Source: Augochlora pura (lineage: Eukaryota > Arthropoda > Insecta > Hymenoptera > Halictidae). From it: DNA of 64,000 nucleotides. The DNA is taken from the NCBI RefSeq assembly GCF_028453695.1, contig NC_135781.1:31595483-31659482 (forward strand). The letters run 5' to 3'. The translations under genes and the position numbers were made by a program. Positions 12,710 to 23,190 of this stretch are shown here, in pieces (the stretch's first letter is position 1; every line of letters begins with the position of its first letter). Below the pieces are notes generated by a model. The model was not told where the DNA came from and ran no database searches. It worked only from the letters and a program-made list of their open reading frames with translations.

Positions 12710-13807
12710 TATAAAAACGTCGCGCGAAAGTCATCGAATAGCAAGGTTATGTCACGAAATTATCAACAACCATCGAACCTGTCGAAAAATCGTCGCGACT
12801 CTATCGAACTCGTAGAATCTATGATTAACCGGTCGCCGACGGATTTAATCGAATATTTTCGACGAGAAAGCGATTAAGCACGCTCTAATTTCCCCGGGCA
12901 CACTTCGACTCCCCCCCATCAAGCGAAACGTGTTCCCTCCATGGAAATTCGCTTCCGTTCAAGAATTCCCGGTTTTATTAAAATTTTCTTATCCGTTCCG
13001 GACAGATTGATGGAGCCCCTAAAAAAATACGATTTCCATAAATGCCTCTTTAGGGAGAGCGGGCGAGGGGCGGCAGGCGAGGGGAGGCAGGCGAGGGAGT
13101 AGGTTGGGAACTACTACCCGAACGAGTTACTTTATCTTAGGATGCAGTATGATGGTGTAATAAAAGCTTAAGCGGCTCCGCCGACGGATAAAGGTTGTTC
13201 CTCTTTTGCGTCCGAGCACGAAATTTTCAAGGATGCATATCGTCTGCCCGGCTGAAAGCCGTCTTTTATTACTTGACCGAGTTTAATAAAATTCCGAAAT
13301 GCTAGCTAATTTAACTCGAGGATTTTTTCTTCTCCCCCCTACCCCCCCCTACCTACCCCGCTTCTCCCATAAGCGAAACTACACTCGATCTTCGCGAAAA
13401 GCCATTCGAGGATCCGGGCGACCAAGTTTTCCTTTTTTCTCCTACGGCTTTCGGGATTTCAGCGGTCACTTAAATTCCATTGGCCGGCTAAAGTGTGCTT
13501 CAACTTCGATGATTGGTCGAGAAAAATTCGATCGTGAATCGCGCGAGCCGAACGGAGGACCGGCTTTGGTTGAACCGTCAAACGGCCGATTCTTTGAAGA
13601 CTCGTAAACGAACGGGCGAATTTTATGCGAAGTAAGAATGTTCTCTATTAATTGCCGAGCGATAAGGTCGCATAAATATTTATTTGGAAGTGGATTGATG
13701 GAGGAAGGAATTAAATGCATTATGTTGAAAGAATTAAATGTTTAATGGTATTTGAACTATTTCATTAAATAATTGGATATGTAAGTAACAAACTATGAGG
13801 ATTACAT
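12710..13807. other. Intronic DNA without a gene; one notable unique island
   Basis: Mostly unique sequence. The part at about 13120-13320 (around GCTTAAGCGGCTCCGCC) is non-repetitive, and its open frames are short. A GGGCGAGGGG-type G-rich patch lies at 13060-13100 and C-rich runs at about 13333-13350. No gene is seen. Confidence 0.4.
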
Positions 13808-14072
13808 GACGTCTTTGAGAGGTCTCGAGTGTCTTAGATACGTCCAACAAATGTCCTAAAAACGTCGTAGAAGCGTTCTACAAACGTCTCCTATTATAAA
13901 TGAAAATGTCTTTAAAAATTTCCTTTGGTCGTCTCGAGACATCTTATGGACGTTTTTAAGACGTTTAGAAGACATCTCATGGATGTTTTATGGACGTTTT
14001 ATGGACATCTTATAGACGATTTATAGACGTCTTTGAGACGATTTTTATGCTGTTCATAGGTCGTTTGCAAGA
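13808..14072. repeat. Degenerate GACGTCTTT/GACGTTTTATG tandem array
   Basis: More than fifteen copies of a GACGTTT, GACATCTTA or GACGTCTTTG word lie about 11-14 bases apart across 265 bases. The two arms of the word are complementary (AAGACGTCTT), so many copies are short palindromes. The same family occurs at positions 1-50. Confidence 0.75.
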
Positions 14073-14508
14073 CGTTTGTTATCTTGTAACTCAATTATTA
14101 TATATTATATATTAAAAAATATACCATCACATAATTGTCAATTTTTCTAATATTTTCTCAGAACATTTCAAAAACAAAATTACTAGAAGAAGTACTGAAG
14201 TTGAAATCCCCATTTGAATATTTCGAATGATTTTAACCGTGTTATTAAATAATTCAACGCATAAATAACAAGCTACAGAATGGACGACGAAGCTTATTGC
14301 AGAAACTTTATAAAGGGAGGATGAACATTTGATGAAATTAAGTCTGCATTCAATTATTATTGCACGGCTGCTGCATCGTGTAATTAAATCTACAGTTAGC
14401 TAGTTACGTGTGCACCATGGAAACTGAATCTCCATGGCACGGTGGTAGATGAAATAAATGAGAGAAGTATGGGGGCGAGGAGTAAAAGCAAAGGCGCTAG
14501 TATTTTTT
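14073..14508. other. Intronic DNA without a gene
   Basis: AT-rich to about 14200, then unique. A small hairpin with CCATGG arms lies at about 14414-14441. No gene is seen. Confidence 0.4.
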
Positions 14509-14713
14509 ATATTTGGGACAAATTGTCGATATTTTATATTGTGACAAATTGTCGATATTTTATATTGTGACAAGGTTATGTCAATATTTTATATCGTGAC
14601 AAGGTTATGTCAATATTTTATATCATGACAAGGTTATGTCAATATTTTACATCACGACGAATAAACTCGTCAAGAAAAGCTGCCAACATTTCGACAAATA
14701 AATAAGTCTAAAT
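14509..14713. repeat. 29-bp tandem repeat related to the 44-bp palindromic repeat
   Basis: Four to five units of 29 bases (GACAAGGTTATGTCAATATT type) are followed by one unit with the core GACGAATAAACTCGTC and a tail that closely matches 7101-7165. The short unit looks like the 44-bp unit with about 15 bases of the palindrome missing. It is non-coding. Confidence 0.8.
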
Positions 14714-16477
14714 AATAATAATAATAACAATTTCAAGTAAAACATCTTAAACAATAAGTATCGATGTTCAAATATTCGCGCGAAGATTCAACGAATCGAT
14801 TTATCGATAATTATCTCGATTGCTCGATTCGTCCGCGACTAATTCGCAGTTTGTTTTAATTAACGTCGAGACGGTCTCGATCGACGTATCTCCTTCTTAT
14901 CAACTGTTCCCCCGATACCGGCTGGAAATATTCGTTTGTCGGTGTTATTCGAGACACGTTGCACAACGCGTCAATGGAAGGCCTTGATTTGGTGTCTACG
15001 TGCTTATCCGCGTGAAATGCGATTGCATACACGATACGAGGTATCGATAGCCCCGGCCGCCGTAACACCGCCCGGCCGAACATACGCTGCGGCTGGAAAT
15101 AAATCGGCCACTGTCAGAATGTAGAATGAGGGATCTTATCGGTCGCACAACACAGCGCGCGCCGGAGAGCCCAGTTACGGAACGGCCGCGTGCCTTTCCG
15201 CGCGCGGTGTTAAAGATCTCGTTTCAGATTTCACTTCCAATTAATCGTTCTAATTAGAAACCCCGTCTTCCCGCCCGTACGTTCAACGTTCGCTAAAAAC
15301 TTCATTAATCAGCGGCGAAATTGCTGAAACAAATAACGCGCGAATTATTCGTTGGCGAAATTTTAAATCGAATTGAAATATCGAAGAAACTCGCTGAAAG
15401 TTCGCGCTTTCGATTTTTCCCGTGGATTATTAATGCTTTTAAAAATCAAGATAAACTATTAAAATAAATATAGTAAATAAATTTACATTTTCATAATATA
15501 TTAGGAGCATCTAGATATTCGTAAATGTTGATAATATAAATATTTGTTACACATTTATTGGATAATATTTCCTTTGAAGTTATACCAGACAGTAATTTTC
15601 CCTTCTTCATCGAATATTCCCTGTTTCTCTCATTAATCTTTAAGTATTGTTTAATATTTCGTACAGCAGCTCTTGCCGCAACGATCTCGATGTTATTAAT
15701 TTACGTAATTAACTCTTGTTAAAAGAGCGTGCACGTGAACAAGCCCAATAACACGGAATTCCATCACGGTCCAATTTAATTCCCAAAATGCGAGTATCCC
15801 GGCTTTGCTGGACAATATGCGAACTTGACAATCTATATTTGCCAGAATTTCCGTGTAAAGTATACCGATCGCGACGCGGCGGGAATCATTGCTACAATAA
15901 CGACGAATTGTGACATTACATGTGTGGACTGTATTAAATTCAGGACCGGAATTTTAACAGCGAAAAAACTGATATATTCAGCCTCGCACTATTTACACCT
16001 TTCCTTCGGTGGTCCGAGGTCCTCGAATTCCATTCCAACTCTGACGTTCGAAAAAATGTTGTCTCTCGAGGTAAACTGCCACCCCTCTCGCGCATTTCTA
16101 ATACTCGCTGGTTTTCCATTATTTTGGCAATAACCAATCGGCGAGTCTGTTTCAAAAAGGCGCCCTTACTTCACGCCTTGTCGCGTCCTTTTGGGAAGTT
16201 GCTGGGATATGGAAGGTGGGGTTCGACAGCGATATTTTAACAAAGACGGGAAATTCCTCCAGATGTGATCACGGCTGGCCACCGTTGTAAACTAACACGG
16301 GAATCACCCTTCGGAACTTTTCTTTTTCTATGATACGTCTCGGCTATCGAGGCCGAGAGAAGCGAAATCCTAGAGTTAAGCGATAAAGTGTGCGTTTCTC
16401 TCGGCGGGACAAGTAATTTAAATCTAAATCTGGCAGATGTTAGCCGAAAGTCCTAACCTCAAAAATAGCCGGCTAGG
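14714..16477. other. Intronic DNA without a gene
   Basis: Unique GC-richer islands (about 14800-15430 and 15660-16480) flank an AT-rich tract. Open frames at 15825-16133 (plus) and 15940-16155 (minus) overlap antisense and show no domain. Confidence 0.4.
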
Positions 16478-16618
16478 CTCGTCCGTGTCATAAAGAACAT
16501 TAGTGTCATGAAGAATATTATTGTCATGAAGAATATTATTGTCATGAAGAATATTATTGTCATAAAGAATATTAGTGTCATGAAGAACATTAGTGTCATA
16601 AAGAATATTAGTGCTATG
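16478..16618. repeat. 18-bp minisatellite just upstream of the exon acceptor
   Basis: Seven to eight tandem units of 18 bases (AGAATATTATTGTCATGA type, with AGAACATTAGTGTCATAA variants) end only about 27 bases before the splice acceptor at 16645. The putative branch point CACTAAC follows directly. On the sense strand the array is full of ATGAAGAAT words. Its copy number is likely to vary between individuals. Confidence 0.9.
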
Positions 16619-16645
16619 CACTAACAAAGCGCGTTTCTGTTCCAG

Positions 16646-16867
16646 TGCCGAGGGCAGTGTTAAGAGAGCAGTACGAGGGGGACGTCGAGCCGGACGAGAT
16701 TGACCTGATTCACGAGTTCGAGGAGGGCTTCGACAGGGCAGATTTCAGGGCTGAGTTCAGCCCGAGCCCGAACCTCGAAGGGCCGCAACCGCAGCCGAGG
16801 GATAACGTCTCCCGAAATTTCCCAACGGCCAGCTCATCGCCGCCGCGCGCACGAACAAACAACGACG
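16646..16867 (+). CDS. eva-1: EVA-1-like membrane protein, exon n-3 (extracellular stalk)
   Basis: Coding exon of 222 bases that starts with the last two bases of a split codon and ends with the first base of another (phase 1 on both sides). The acceptor is TTCTGTTCCAG and the donor ACG|GTGAGT. It encodes about 74 residues beginning PRAVLREQYEGDVEPDEIDL, strongly acidic in the first half and Pro/Ser-rich in the second, with one N-glycosylation sequon (NVS near residue 54). It has no hydrophobic segment, which fits a stalk between an ectodomain and the membrane. It joins in frame to 50172 across a 33-kb intron; that link rests on matching phase and good splice sites. The open frame covers exactly the splice-bounded interval. 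The ectodomain exons are not in the window. Confidence 0.78.
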
Positions 16868-16871
16868 GTGA

Positions 16872-17655
16872 GTAGGGGCAACCGTATTTCGGCGTATCGT
16901 TGATACCTCTTCGCGATACCTGTTCACGGTGAACCGATCCGTGGAGGATACCCCTACGCTCGCGCGTTCCCCTGCGAACGAGTTACATTGAAACCTTCTT
17001 GACACCGAATCGATCGATCAGCGAGGAATTATTCTTCGCCGCGGAATTCGATCTCGCGCGAATTTAATGTTCGACCATTGTCCGCGAAATAATCGACGCG
17101 ACGTTCTAGAGCCGATTTTGCAATAGTTAACCTTTGCAGAGGTTTATTGTTAATTCGTCGGTGTTAATGGTTTTTAACGTTAGAAAGATTTAAAGGGTTA
17201 TAAATATAAATGAGGCGAGGAAAAATGAGATTTTTGTTAGAATTTCTCGAAAGGGTTATTATTATTTTCATCGTAGTTTATTGTCATTTTCTTCGCTTGG
17301 GTTTTGTTATTTAATAGAGAATTATTATTGGAGTGAGAGTATTACAGCTAGCATGGTGGGCTCGGCGCTAATATTAGCGTTTTATTGTTTATTATCATTT
17401 TTGTTATAATCTATTATCATTTTCCTCACTCAAGTTTAATTATTTTCCATGATATTATCTCTGCAATTGCAACAATTTTAAGAAAACGAGGACTGATCAC
17501 TGTAACTTTTCTTTTATTTATTATAATTATTATTATACTCTACTACAATTTTCTTCGCTTCAGTTCAATTATTCCCTAAGACATTACCTCTACAATTGCA
17601 ACAATTTAAATAAAAATAAAAATTGATCAGTTCAACCAACACTTTGCATTCTCTG
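16872..17655. other. Start of the large intron, no gene
   Basis: A GC-rich unique part to about 17120 is followed by AT-rich sequence with several imperfect TTAACCTTTG and AAAGGGTTA words (17127, 17193, 17250) that look like decayed ends of the TTAACCC family. None can be paired with confidence. Confidence 0.4.
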
Positions 17656-17889
17656 TTAACCCTTCGCGGTCAAGGCGCCTCAAAAAATTATCCTCCTACG
17701 TTTCAAAACAATATTTATCAAATTTACTTACACTTAAAAAATTGTCAAGAGCCATCATCTTTAATATAACTCATAAAATTCAATTTTACAATATACAAAA
17801 CGCTCCAAATTAAATAAAATACAAACACAGTAAATCTGAAGAAATAATTTAGATTTCCAATTAAAATAATTCCGACCGCAAAGGGTTAA
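17656..17889 (-). mobile_element. TTAA-flanked MITE, family A, copy 2 (inverted relative to copy 1)
   Basis: Begins TTAACCCTTCGCGGTCAAGG and ends CCGACCGCAAAGGGTTAA, with TTAA on both sides. Read on the minus strand it aligns end to end with 12387-12619, within one base of the same length (234 versus 233) but with many substitutions, so both are old insertions. No open frame. It is inferred to be mobilised by a piggyBac-type transposase because of TTAA targeting. Confidence 0.85.
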
Positions 17890-18344
17890 TATTTTCCTTC
17901 ACCGATCAACTACGATCCTCGACGCGCATTAATCGCGTATAACGAAGAAACATACCTCCCGGTTATGAATCCGACCGAAATTCGTTCGCTCATGCAGGTT
18001 TAATAACGCCATTAACGTTGTCCACTGTCGCAGTCGCCGATCGTTAAAACGATCGTCCGCGTGCCGCGGGCCCATCACGCGGAATCAAATACCACCGCAG
18101 AAACGTACCGCGCGCGATGTATCCCCCCCCGAATTATTAGTACAGTCGGTTAAACGAAATCGCATTATACAGTTCGACAATATTTCATTGACTTCGGCGC
18201 GCGGTTACTTGGCATTAGCCGCATTATAGAAATTAATTGCGCGCCGCGAGCAAGTCGAAGGTCGACGGATATTAACGCGCGATTGTGCGACGTCGCGTCG
18301 CGCGAAATCCGTATCAATTTAACAACAAATTAGACGACGATGAC
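17890..18344. other. Intronic DNA without a gene
   Basis: CpG-rich unique sequence without open frames of interest. A C-run of eight lies near 18123. Confidence 0.4.
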
Positions 18345-18535
18345 GGCTTTCGCGAAATAGCGTTATGGTTTCTGGAAATCTTGAGAGATGAATAAATGAA
18401 GGAAGAAGAGAATGGAGGACAAAATGGCGGACTATTGCGAGATGGTATTTTGGTTTCTGAAAATCTTGTGAAATAAATAAATGAATAAATAAATAAATAA
18501 ATAAGGTCGCGAAAGGAGGACGAAATGGAGAACGA
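18345..18535. repeat. Imperfect duplication with an AAATAAATG microsatellite
   Basis: Two copies of about 90 bases share GCGA-ATAGCGTTATGGTTTCTG-like and GGAGGACAAAATGG-like segments. The second is interrupted by an (AATA)n run at about 18472-18506. Confidence 0.65.
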
Positions 18536-19996
18536 TTCGGTGAAGAAGTTCGATTGCTCGTTGCATGGGGAACACGCCTGTGTTCGATCTTCGAGGTCAC
18601 GGCTGCTTCCGGCCGGTTTCCCGAATCCCGCATGCACGCTTTGCCCCGCTTCTACGGTTTCTCGCATCGTCGTCCAATCTGCGCTGACACGTGACGTCCG
18701 CGTATAAACGTGTCCAGCATTAGCAGGCCCCCGGAATCGTTAGCAACCCGCGTCCGGGCCCTGCATCGATGCTGGAACGTAATTAAGGTTAATGCAACAT
18801 CGATAGCGTCGATACACCTTCCGACTTGCACGGCTCCGTGAACGACGCAGCCTCCGATCCTGAAAAGAATTGTTATCCTTTCGGACGGTGCGACGTCCGA
18901 GTTTTGTTGCACTGTAAAAAGAAAAACGGTTTCTTGCAAGGAAAAGGGTTTCTTGCAAGGAGAACGTGGGTCGAGGAAACTGCGAGGCTGAAGGTGTCTG
19001 CGTTTATTTTATGGTAAAGGGGATATGGGAATGTTTATTTAAACTTTTAATAATTTTAACAGGTAGTGGGGAATGTAATAGTAGTTTTAAGTGGTTTTTG
19101 TGGGCTACTCTTTTTTTATTGATGCGTAAAATTCGAGGTAATGCTTTGGAGGTTAAGTTGACTAATGCGATATTGATATTTATGTGAAATATTTAAATAT
19201 TTAAATATTTTTAATTATTTAAGAGTTTGAATAGCTAAATTGAATTTTTAATGTTCCATCGATGTCTTGAGCTTCGTCTCCTATTAAAAAATTAAAAACT
19301 AATGTTTTATTAAACAGAAATTAATATTTTATTTAACTTCTCATATAAAACAGTCTCTAATGCAAAAGGTTAAATATCAAAACAGAAGCTACAAGAACGG
19401 TCTACCTATGAATTATTCAAGATCGAACAAAGTCGCCGCGTTGGCTTAGAGACACGGACGACGATTTTCCCGTATGAAGGCAGAAAGGCAACGCATCGAT
19501 CTAATTACAATGCGCCCGGCGTGTGCACCGAAGCGCGCAACTCTTACGGCTTATCCGCGGGTCTCGGACGCAACCGGCGCGTCGGCGGCCGCCTTCCAGT
19601 CTCGGCTAATAACGCAACGGCGGTTTACCTGATGCTAATAGGAAATCGATACCGACGGATTTGTAAACCGAGAGAGGCGCGTCGTGTTGCGGCCGCGGAA
19701 AATAGGCGCACGTTGATCCAGTACGGACGGCTGTGCGATGCTGTGCAACGCTGTGCTGTGCAACTGAATGCAACGCCGGGCGACCGAACGCAGCTAGACT
19801 TAGGGCGGCTACGCGACGGCAATAGAACGCAGCGCGGATGCTACGCGGCGCCCGGTTGTTGCTCGACGCATGCTACACAGCTCCTAGAATCCGGACAACG
19901 ATCGGAAACGATGAACTGGCCGCGATGTTCCAATAATTTCTGCCATTGTTTGCCCTACGGGATGGGAACGGACGTCCGGGCACAAAGGAACGTATA
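18536..19996. other. Intronic DNA without a gene
   Basis: Unique GC-rich islands lie at about 18536-18990 and 19385-19996 with AT-rich DNA between. A 21-base direct repeat (GTTTCTTGCAAGGA core) lies at 18927-18961, and CTGTGC words cluster at 19731-19762. The long open frame running from 19521 into the CT array is judged not to be a gene. Confidence 0.4.
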
Positions 19997-20017
19997 TGAA
20001 CATCCCTCTTTTTCAGT

Positions 20018-20434
20018 CGCTCTCTCTCTTTTTATCTATATTTCTTTCACGATCTCTCTCGCTCTCTCTTTCTATCTACAACTCTCTCTCGCTCTCTCTT
20101 TCTCTCTCTCTCTCTCGATCTCTATTTTTCATTTCTCTCTCTCTCTCTCTCTCTCGCTCTCTCCCACTCGCTCTCTCTCGATCACTATTTTCCATCTCTC
20201 TCTCTCTCTCTCTCTCTCGCTCTCGATTTCTCTTTTTATCACTTTCTCTCGCTCTCTCTCGATCTCGTTTTTTATATCTCTCTCCCTCTCTTTTTATCTC
20301 TCTCCCTCTCGTTCTCTCTCTCAATCTCTCTCGCTCTTTCGCTCGCTCTCTCTTTTTATCTCTCTCTCTCTCTCTCTCTCTCGCTCTCTCGCTCTCTCGC
20401 TCTCTCACTCTCTCACTCTCTTTTCATCTATACT

Positions 20435-20467
<33 letters not shown>

Positions 20468-20495
20468 AGCTATCTATCTCTCTCTCTCTCTCCCG
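20018..20495. repeat. Long CT (TCTCTC) microsatellite tract
   Basis: Nearly 480 bases of CT dinucleotides are broken by TCGATCTC, TTTTTATC and CGCTCT interruptions. This pure pyrimidine strand yields long but meaningless Ser/Leu-rich (plus) and Arg/Glu-rich (minus) open frames. On the transcribed strand it would form a long pyrimidine tract in pre-mRNA. Confidence 0.95.
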
Positions 20496-20726
20496 CACTC
20501 GAATTTCGTGTCTGCGCCTCCGGTGAAAAAATATGGATCGAACGAACAGAACAAATATACGAGTACCGCGGCCGGCCTTTCGTCTCTCTGTAAAATTGAT
20601 TCCTCTTTTGTACGGTCGTCGTGCGCTACCCACCATCGAAAGTTCGATTTAATGATTTCCGTTTTATGAATTTCCGACCCGCGTTCTGCGCTCCGAGGAA
20701 AAACACGGTTCGGTAGGAGCACCGTT

Positions 20727-21248
20727 TTAACCCCTTTACTGACGAGAAGCAATGGGAGGGGAAAGAAGTGTTTATGTTAAGATCATTTGTATGAACATTA
20801 TAAATTGTATATGATTGTATATAAATTGTATATAATTGTACATAAATTTGATCAATTATATTTGTATCATATACAAATTAAGATAATTGTACATCATTGA
20901 ATAGAATTTTATAGAATTTTATACAGCTGTATATAATTTGTTAGAATTGTATAGAATTATGTACAGTTGTAGAGAATTGTATAGAATTGTGTACAGTTGT
21001 ATAAAATTGTACAGAATAGTATAAAATTGTACAAAATTGCATAGACCTATACAGAATTCTATAAAATTGTATTAAATTGTGCAGAATTGTATATAATCCT
21101 ATATAATTATACACAAATTACATAAATAATATTTGCATTACCCACAAATCAAAATAATCTCTACACAAAACACTCGACACACCTACAAAAATCGCCTCGC
21201 CCTACCACCTTTCCTAATGGAAAAAAATCCACGTCTTCAAAGGGTTAA
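20727..21248. mobile_element. TTAACCC-ended element with internal AT repeats (probable)
   Basis: TTAACCCCTTTACTGACG at 20727 and an inverted end reading TTAACCCTTTGAAGACG inward from 21248 form imperfect inverted repeats with TTAA at both ends. The middle (about 20780-21110) is an expansion of TTGTATAGAATTGTGTACAG-like 11-12 base words. It resembles the window's other TTAACCC elements in its ends only. No coding capacity. Confidence 0.5.
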
Positions 21249-21867
21249 TTCCCTATTTCTCACTAGACCTATTACCCTAACTATTACTATTACCCTAATC
21301 GCAGTTATATCACCGTCGCCGACATCTTCCACATAGATTTCTCCAGCGTTGCTCCACTTCACCATAGTCGCTCCAGAAATGTACGTTTGAAACGCGTCAG
21401 AACATCGTTTTCTAGGGCAACGGTAGTTCGCTCGCTCGCTCCTCGAACATCCGTACATGCATATGTGCACGCGTTTCCTTTTCCCGCGATGCATCTTTCC
21501 GCGCTTTGTATTCCGCCGCTGCTTATATTATCTGTCGATTGCAAATTTGCTTTTGCGATCAACCGGACGGAACGGTTCGAGAATGCTGCCGCCGGCAGGT
21601 TTGAAAACTGAGCCCTTTGTGCGATTTGCGAAAATACTTACGCGGGGAAGGATATTTTCCGCCGGGGCCGATTTACAACGAATTGGCCGGCATGCCGGGA
21701 ATAGTGAACAATTTTTCGGGACACCCAGGGCGGAGCTTGGTGAACCGGAAGTCGTCGAAGACATTGTTCAATGGCGAAGCTAGTCTTAAATAAAACTCTG
21801 TTAAAATTAACATTTAAAGAACTTGTTAATGTTCAATTTTTATTTATTGTTAAATTGTCATTTATAG
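21249..21867. other. Intronic DNA without a gene
   Basis: Unique GC-rich island (about 21290-21780) with overlapping open frames on both strands and no recognisable domain. Confidence 0.4.
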
Positions 21868-22220
21868 TAACTCACAGTTTCGATAATTTTATAATGAAAC
21901 ATACGTCACTGTGGTTTTCATATTAAACATTAATTAACTTAGAATACAGTAATAATGATTTATAATAATAATTAACCAATCAATCAGTTCGCCTCACAGT
22001 TTTGACAATTTAATAATGAAGCATACATCACGATGGATTTAATGTTTTAAATTAATTACCTTATAATAAGATAATAATGATTTAAAATAAAAATTGATTA
22101 GTCGCTAAGTTAACCTCAAAAAATTGAAACTAGGAAAATTAAATAGCTTACAATAAAATAATAATGATTTGAAATAAAAATTAATCAATCAGTCAGTTAA
22201 CCTCAGAAAATTAAAACTAG
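21868..22220. repeat. Tandem repeat, ~124-bp unit, about three copies
   Basis: Three successive blocks share CTCACAGTTT-GA-AATTT-ATAATGAA, ATAATAATGATTTA and AATCAATCAGT segments in the same order. The third is shortened at its start, and a fourth begins at about 22201 and decays. Confidence 0.75.
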
Positions 22221-23078
22221 ATACAGCAATAAAAGATCAATAAATAAAAATAAATAATTTATNTCGACGAGAAGTCGATATAAAATAAATAAATAAATAA
22301 TTTATATCGGAGNAGTTGAATATTTATAACCTAAAATTGTTAAAAGTGACTATAGCTAAACTATAGCTCCTCGCACGGCATTTCAACATTTATAAAACGC
22401 GAGTAGCAGCAAGTAGTGTTAAGAATTCACGATNGTTTAGGGTCGTCGCACCGTTGCGAACCCGGCCATAGTTCCGCTAATGGATTTCTCATTTTCCATT
22501 TAACTAATAATGCGTCTACGAGTAAACATCCTTGCGGCCAGAAGATAGTCGAGGCTATCTTTATAACGCCCCCGCCGCATGAACCGATTATAAGGCGACG
22601 GTGGTGGATCGCTCCGTCCGCGATCCTGTTAGCGCGCGGTATCGCACGGCATTATGCGAATGACTTTAACCATTCAGAAGACCGAACGTTGTCCTTCCGA
22701 AATAGCGGAGACGACGCCGGTATTCTTGGATCGTTCCAATGTACAGGCGAGCATTGCTTTTAATCGAATGAATTGGAATAAGAAAAGTCGACGTCTCGGA
22801 AAGTCAGACGCGAATTTTAAGGTTATTTTTTGGACGATGTTCAGTGATAACGATGGAAGAAAGAGAGAGAGAAAGTAAAAATTACTGAATAAAAAGTAGT
22901 GAACCTGGAAATTATGAAAATAATAAAAGTAACACTCGTTACGATGTTTAATAATAATTAACAATAATTCGTAACCTTATTGCTAGATTTATGAAACAGA
23001 GCTGCCATTTTGGATTTCTTCGTAAAAATTATCAAATTAAAATAGCAAAATTGAAGATTATAGAAATAAAAATCACAG
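22221..23078. other. Intronic DNA with three ambiguous bases, no gene
   Basis: Single undetermined bases (N) occur at 22263, 22313 and 22434, in and just after an AATAAATAAATT simple repeat. This indicates low consensus quality there. The part at 22440-22760 is unique and GC-richer. No gene is seen. Confidence 0.5.
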
Positions 23079-23190
23079 AGAATAATAATAGTAATAACAG
23101 TGATAATAATAGTAATAACAGTGAAAATAATAGTAATAACAGTGATAATAATAGTAATAACACTAATAACAGTAATAACAATAATAAAAA
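23079..23190. repeat. AATAATAGTAATAACAGTG tandem repeat
   Basis: Triplet-like AAT, AGT and ACA words repeat with an 18-24 base super-period, giving artefactual Asn/Ser-rich (plus) and Ile/Thr/Val-rich (minus) frames. Confidence 0.85.

Larger units (their letters stand above)
1..16645 (+). other. 5' intron of the eva-1-like gene (partial, runs in from the left)
   Basis: This stretch precedes the first recognisable coding exon, which begins with a splice acceptor, so it is inferred to be intron that starts outside the window. Every long open frame here is interrupted, low in complexity or mirrored on the other strand, and none resembles a lectin-type EVA-1 ectodomain exon. It ends with a good acceptor: a CACTAAC branch-point-like site near 16618-16624, a pyrimidine-rich run, and AG at 16644-16645. 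Repeats and mobile elements inside it are listed separately. Confidence 0.6.

Noticed and set aside
16478..16618. Regular repeats that might be read as a CRISPR array
   Set aside because: Units are directly adjacent without unique spacers, and the window is eukaryotic. The same applies to the 19-, 20-, 43- and 44-bp arrays.
20076..20408. Minus-strand Arg/Glu-rich frame
   Set aside because: Direct translation of the GA strand of the same microsatellite.
19521..20669. Plus-strand open frame of 382 codons
   Set aside because: Most of it is the CT microsatellite read as Ser/Leu/Ile repeats. The part before the array is GC-rich unique DNA with no domain, and no splice or start context supports it.
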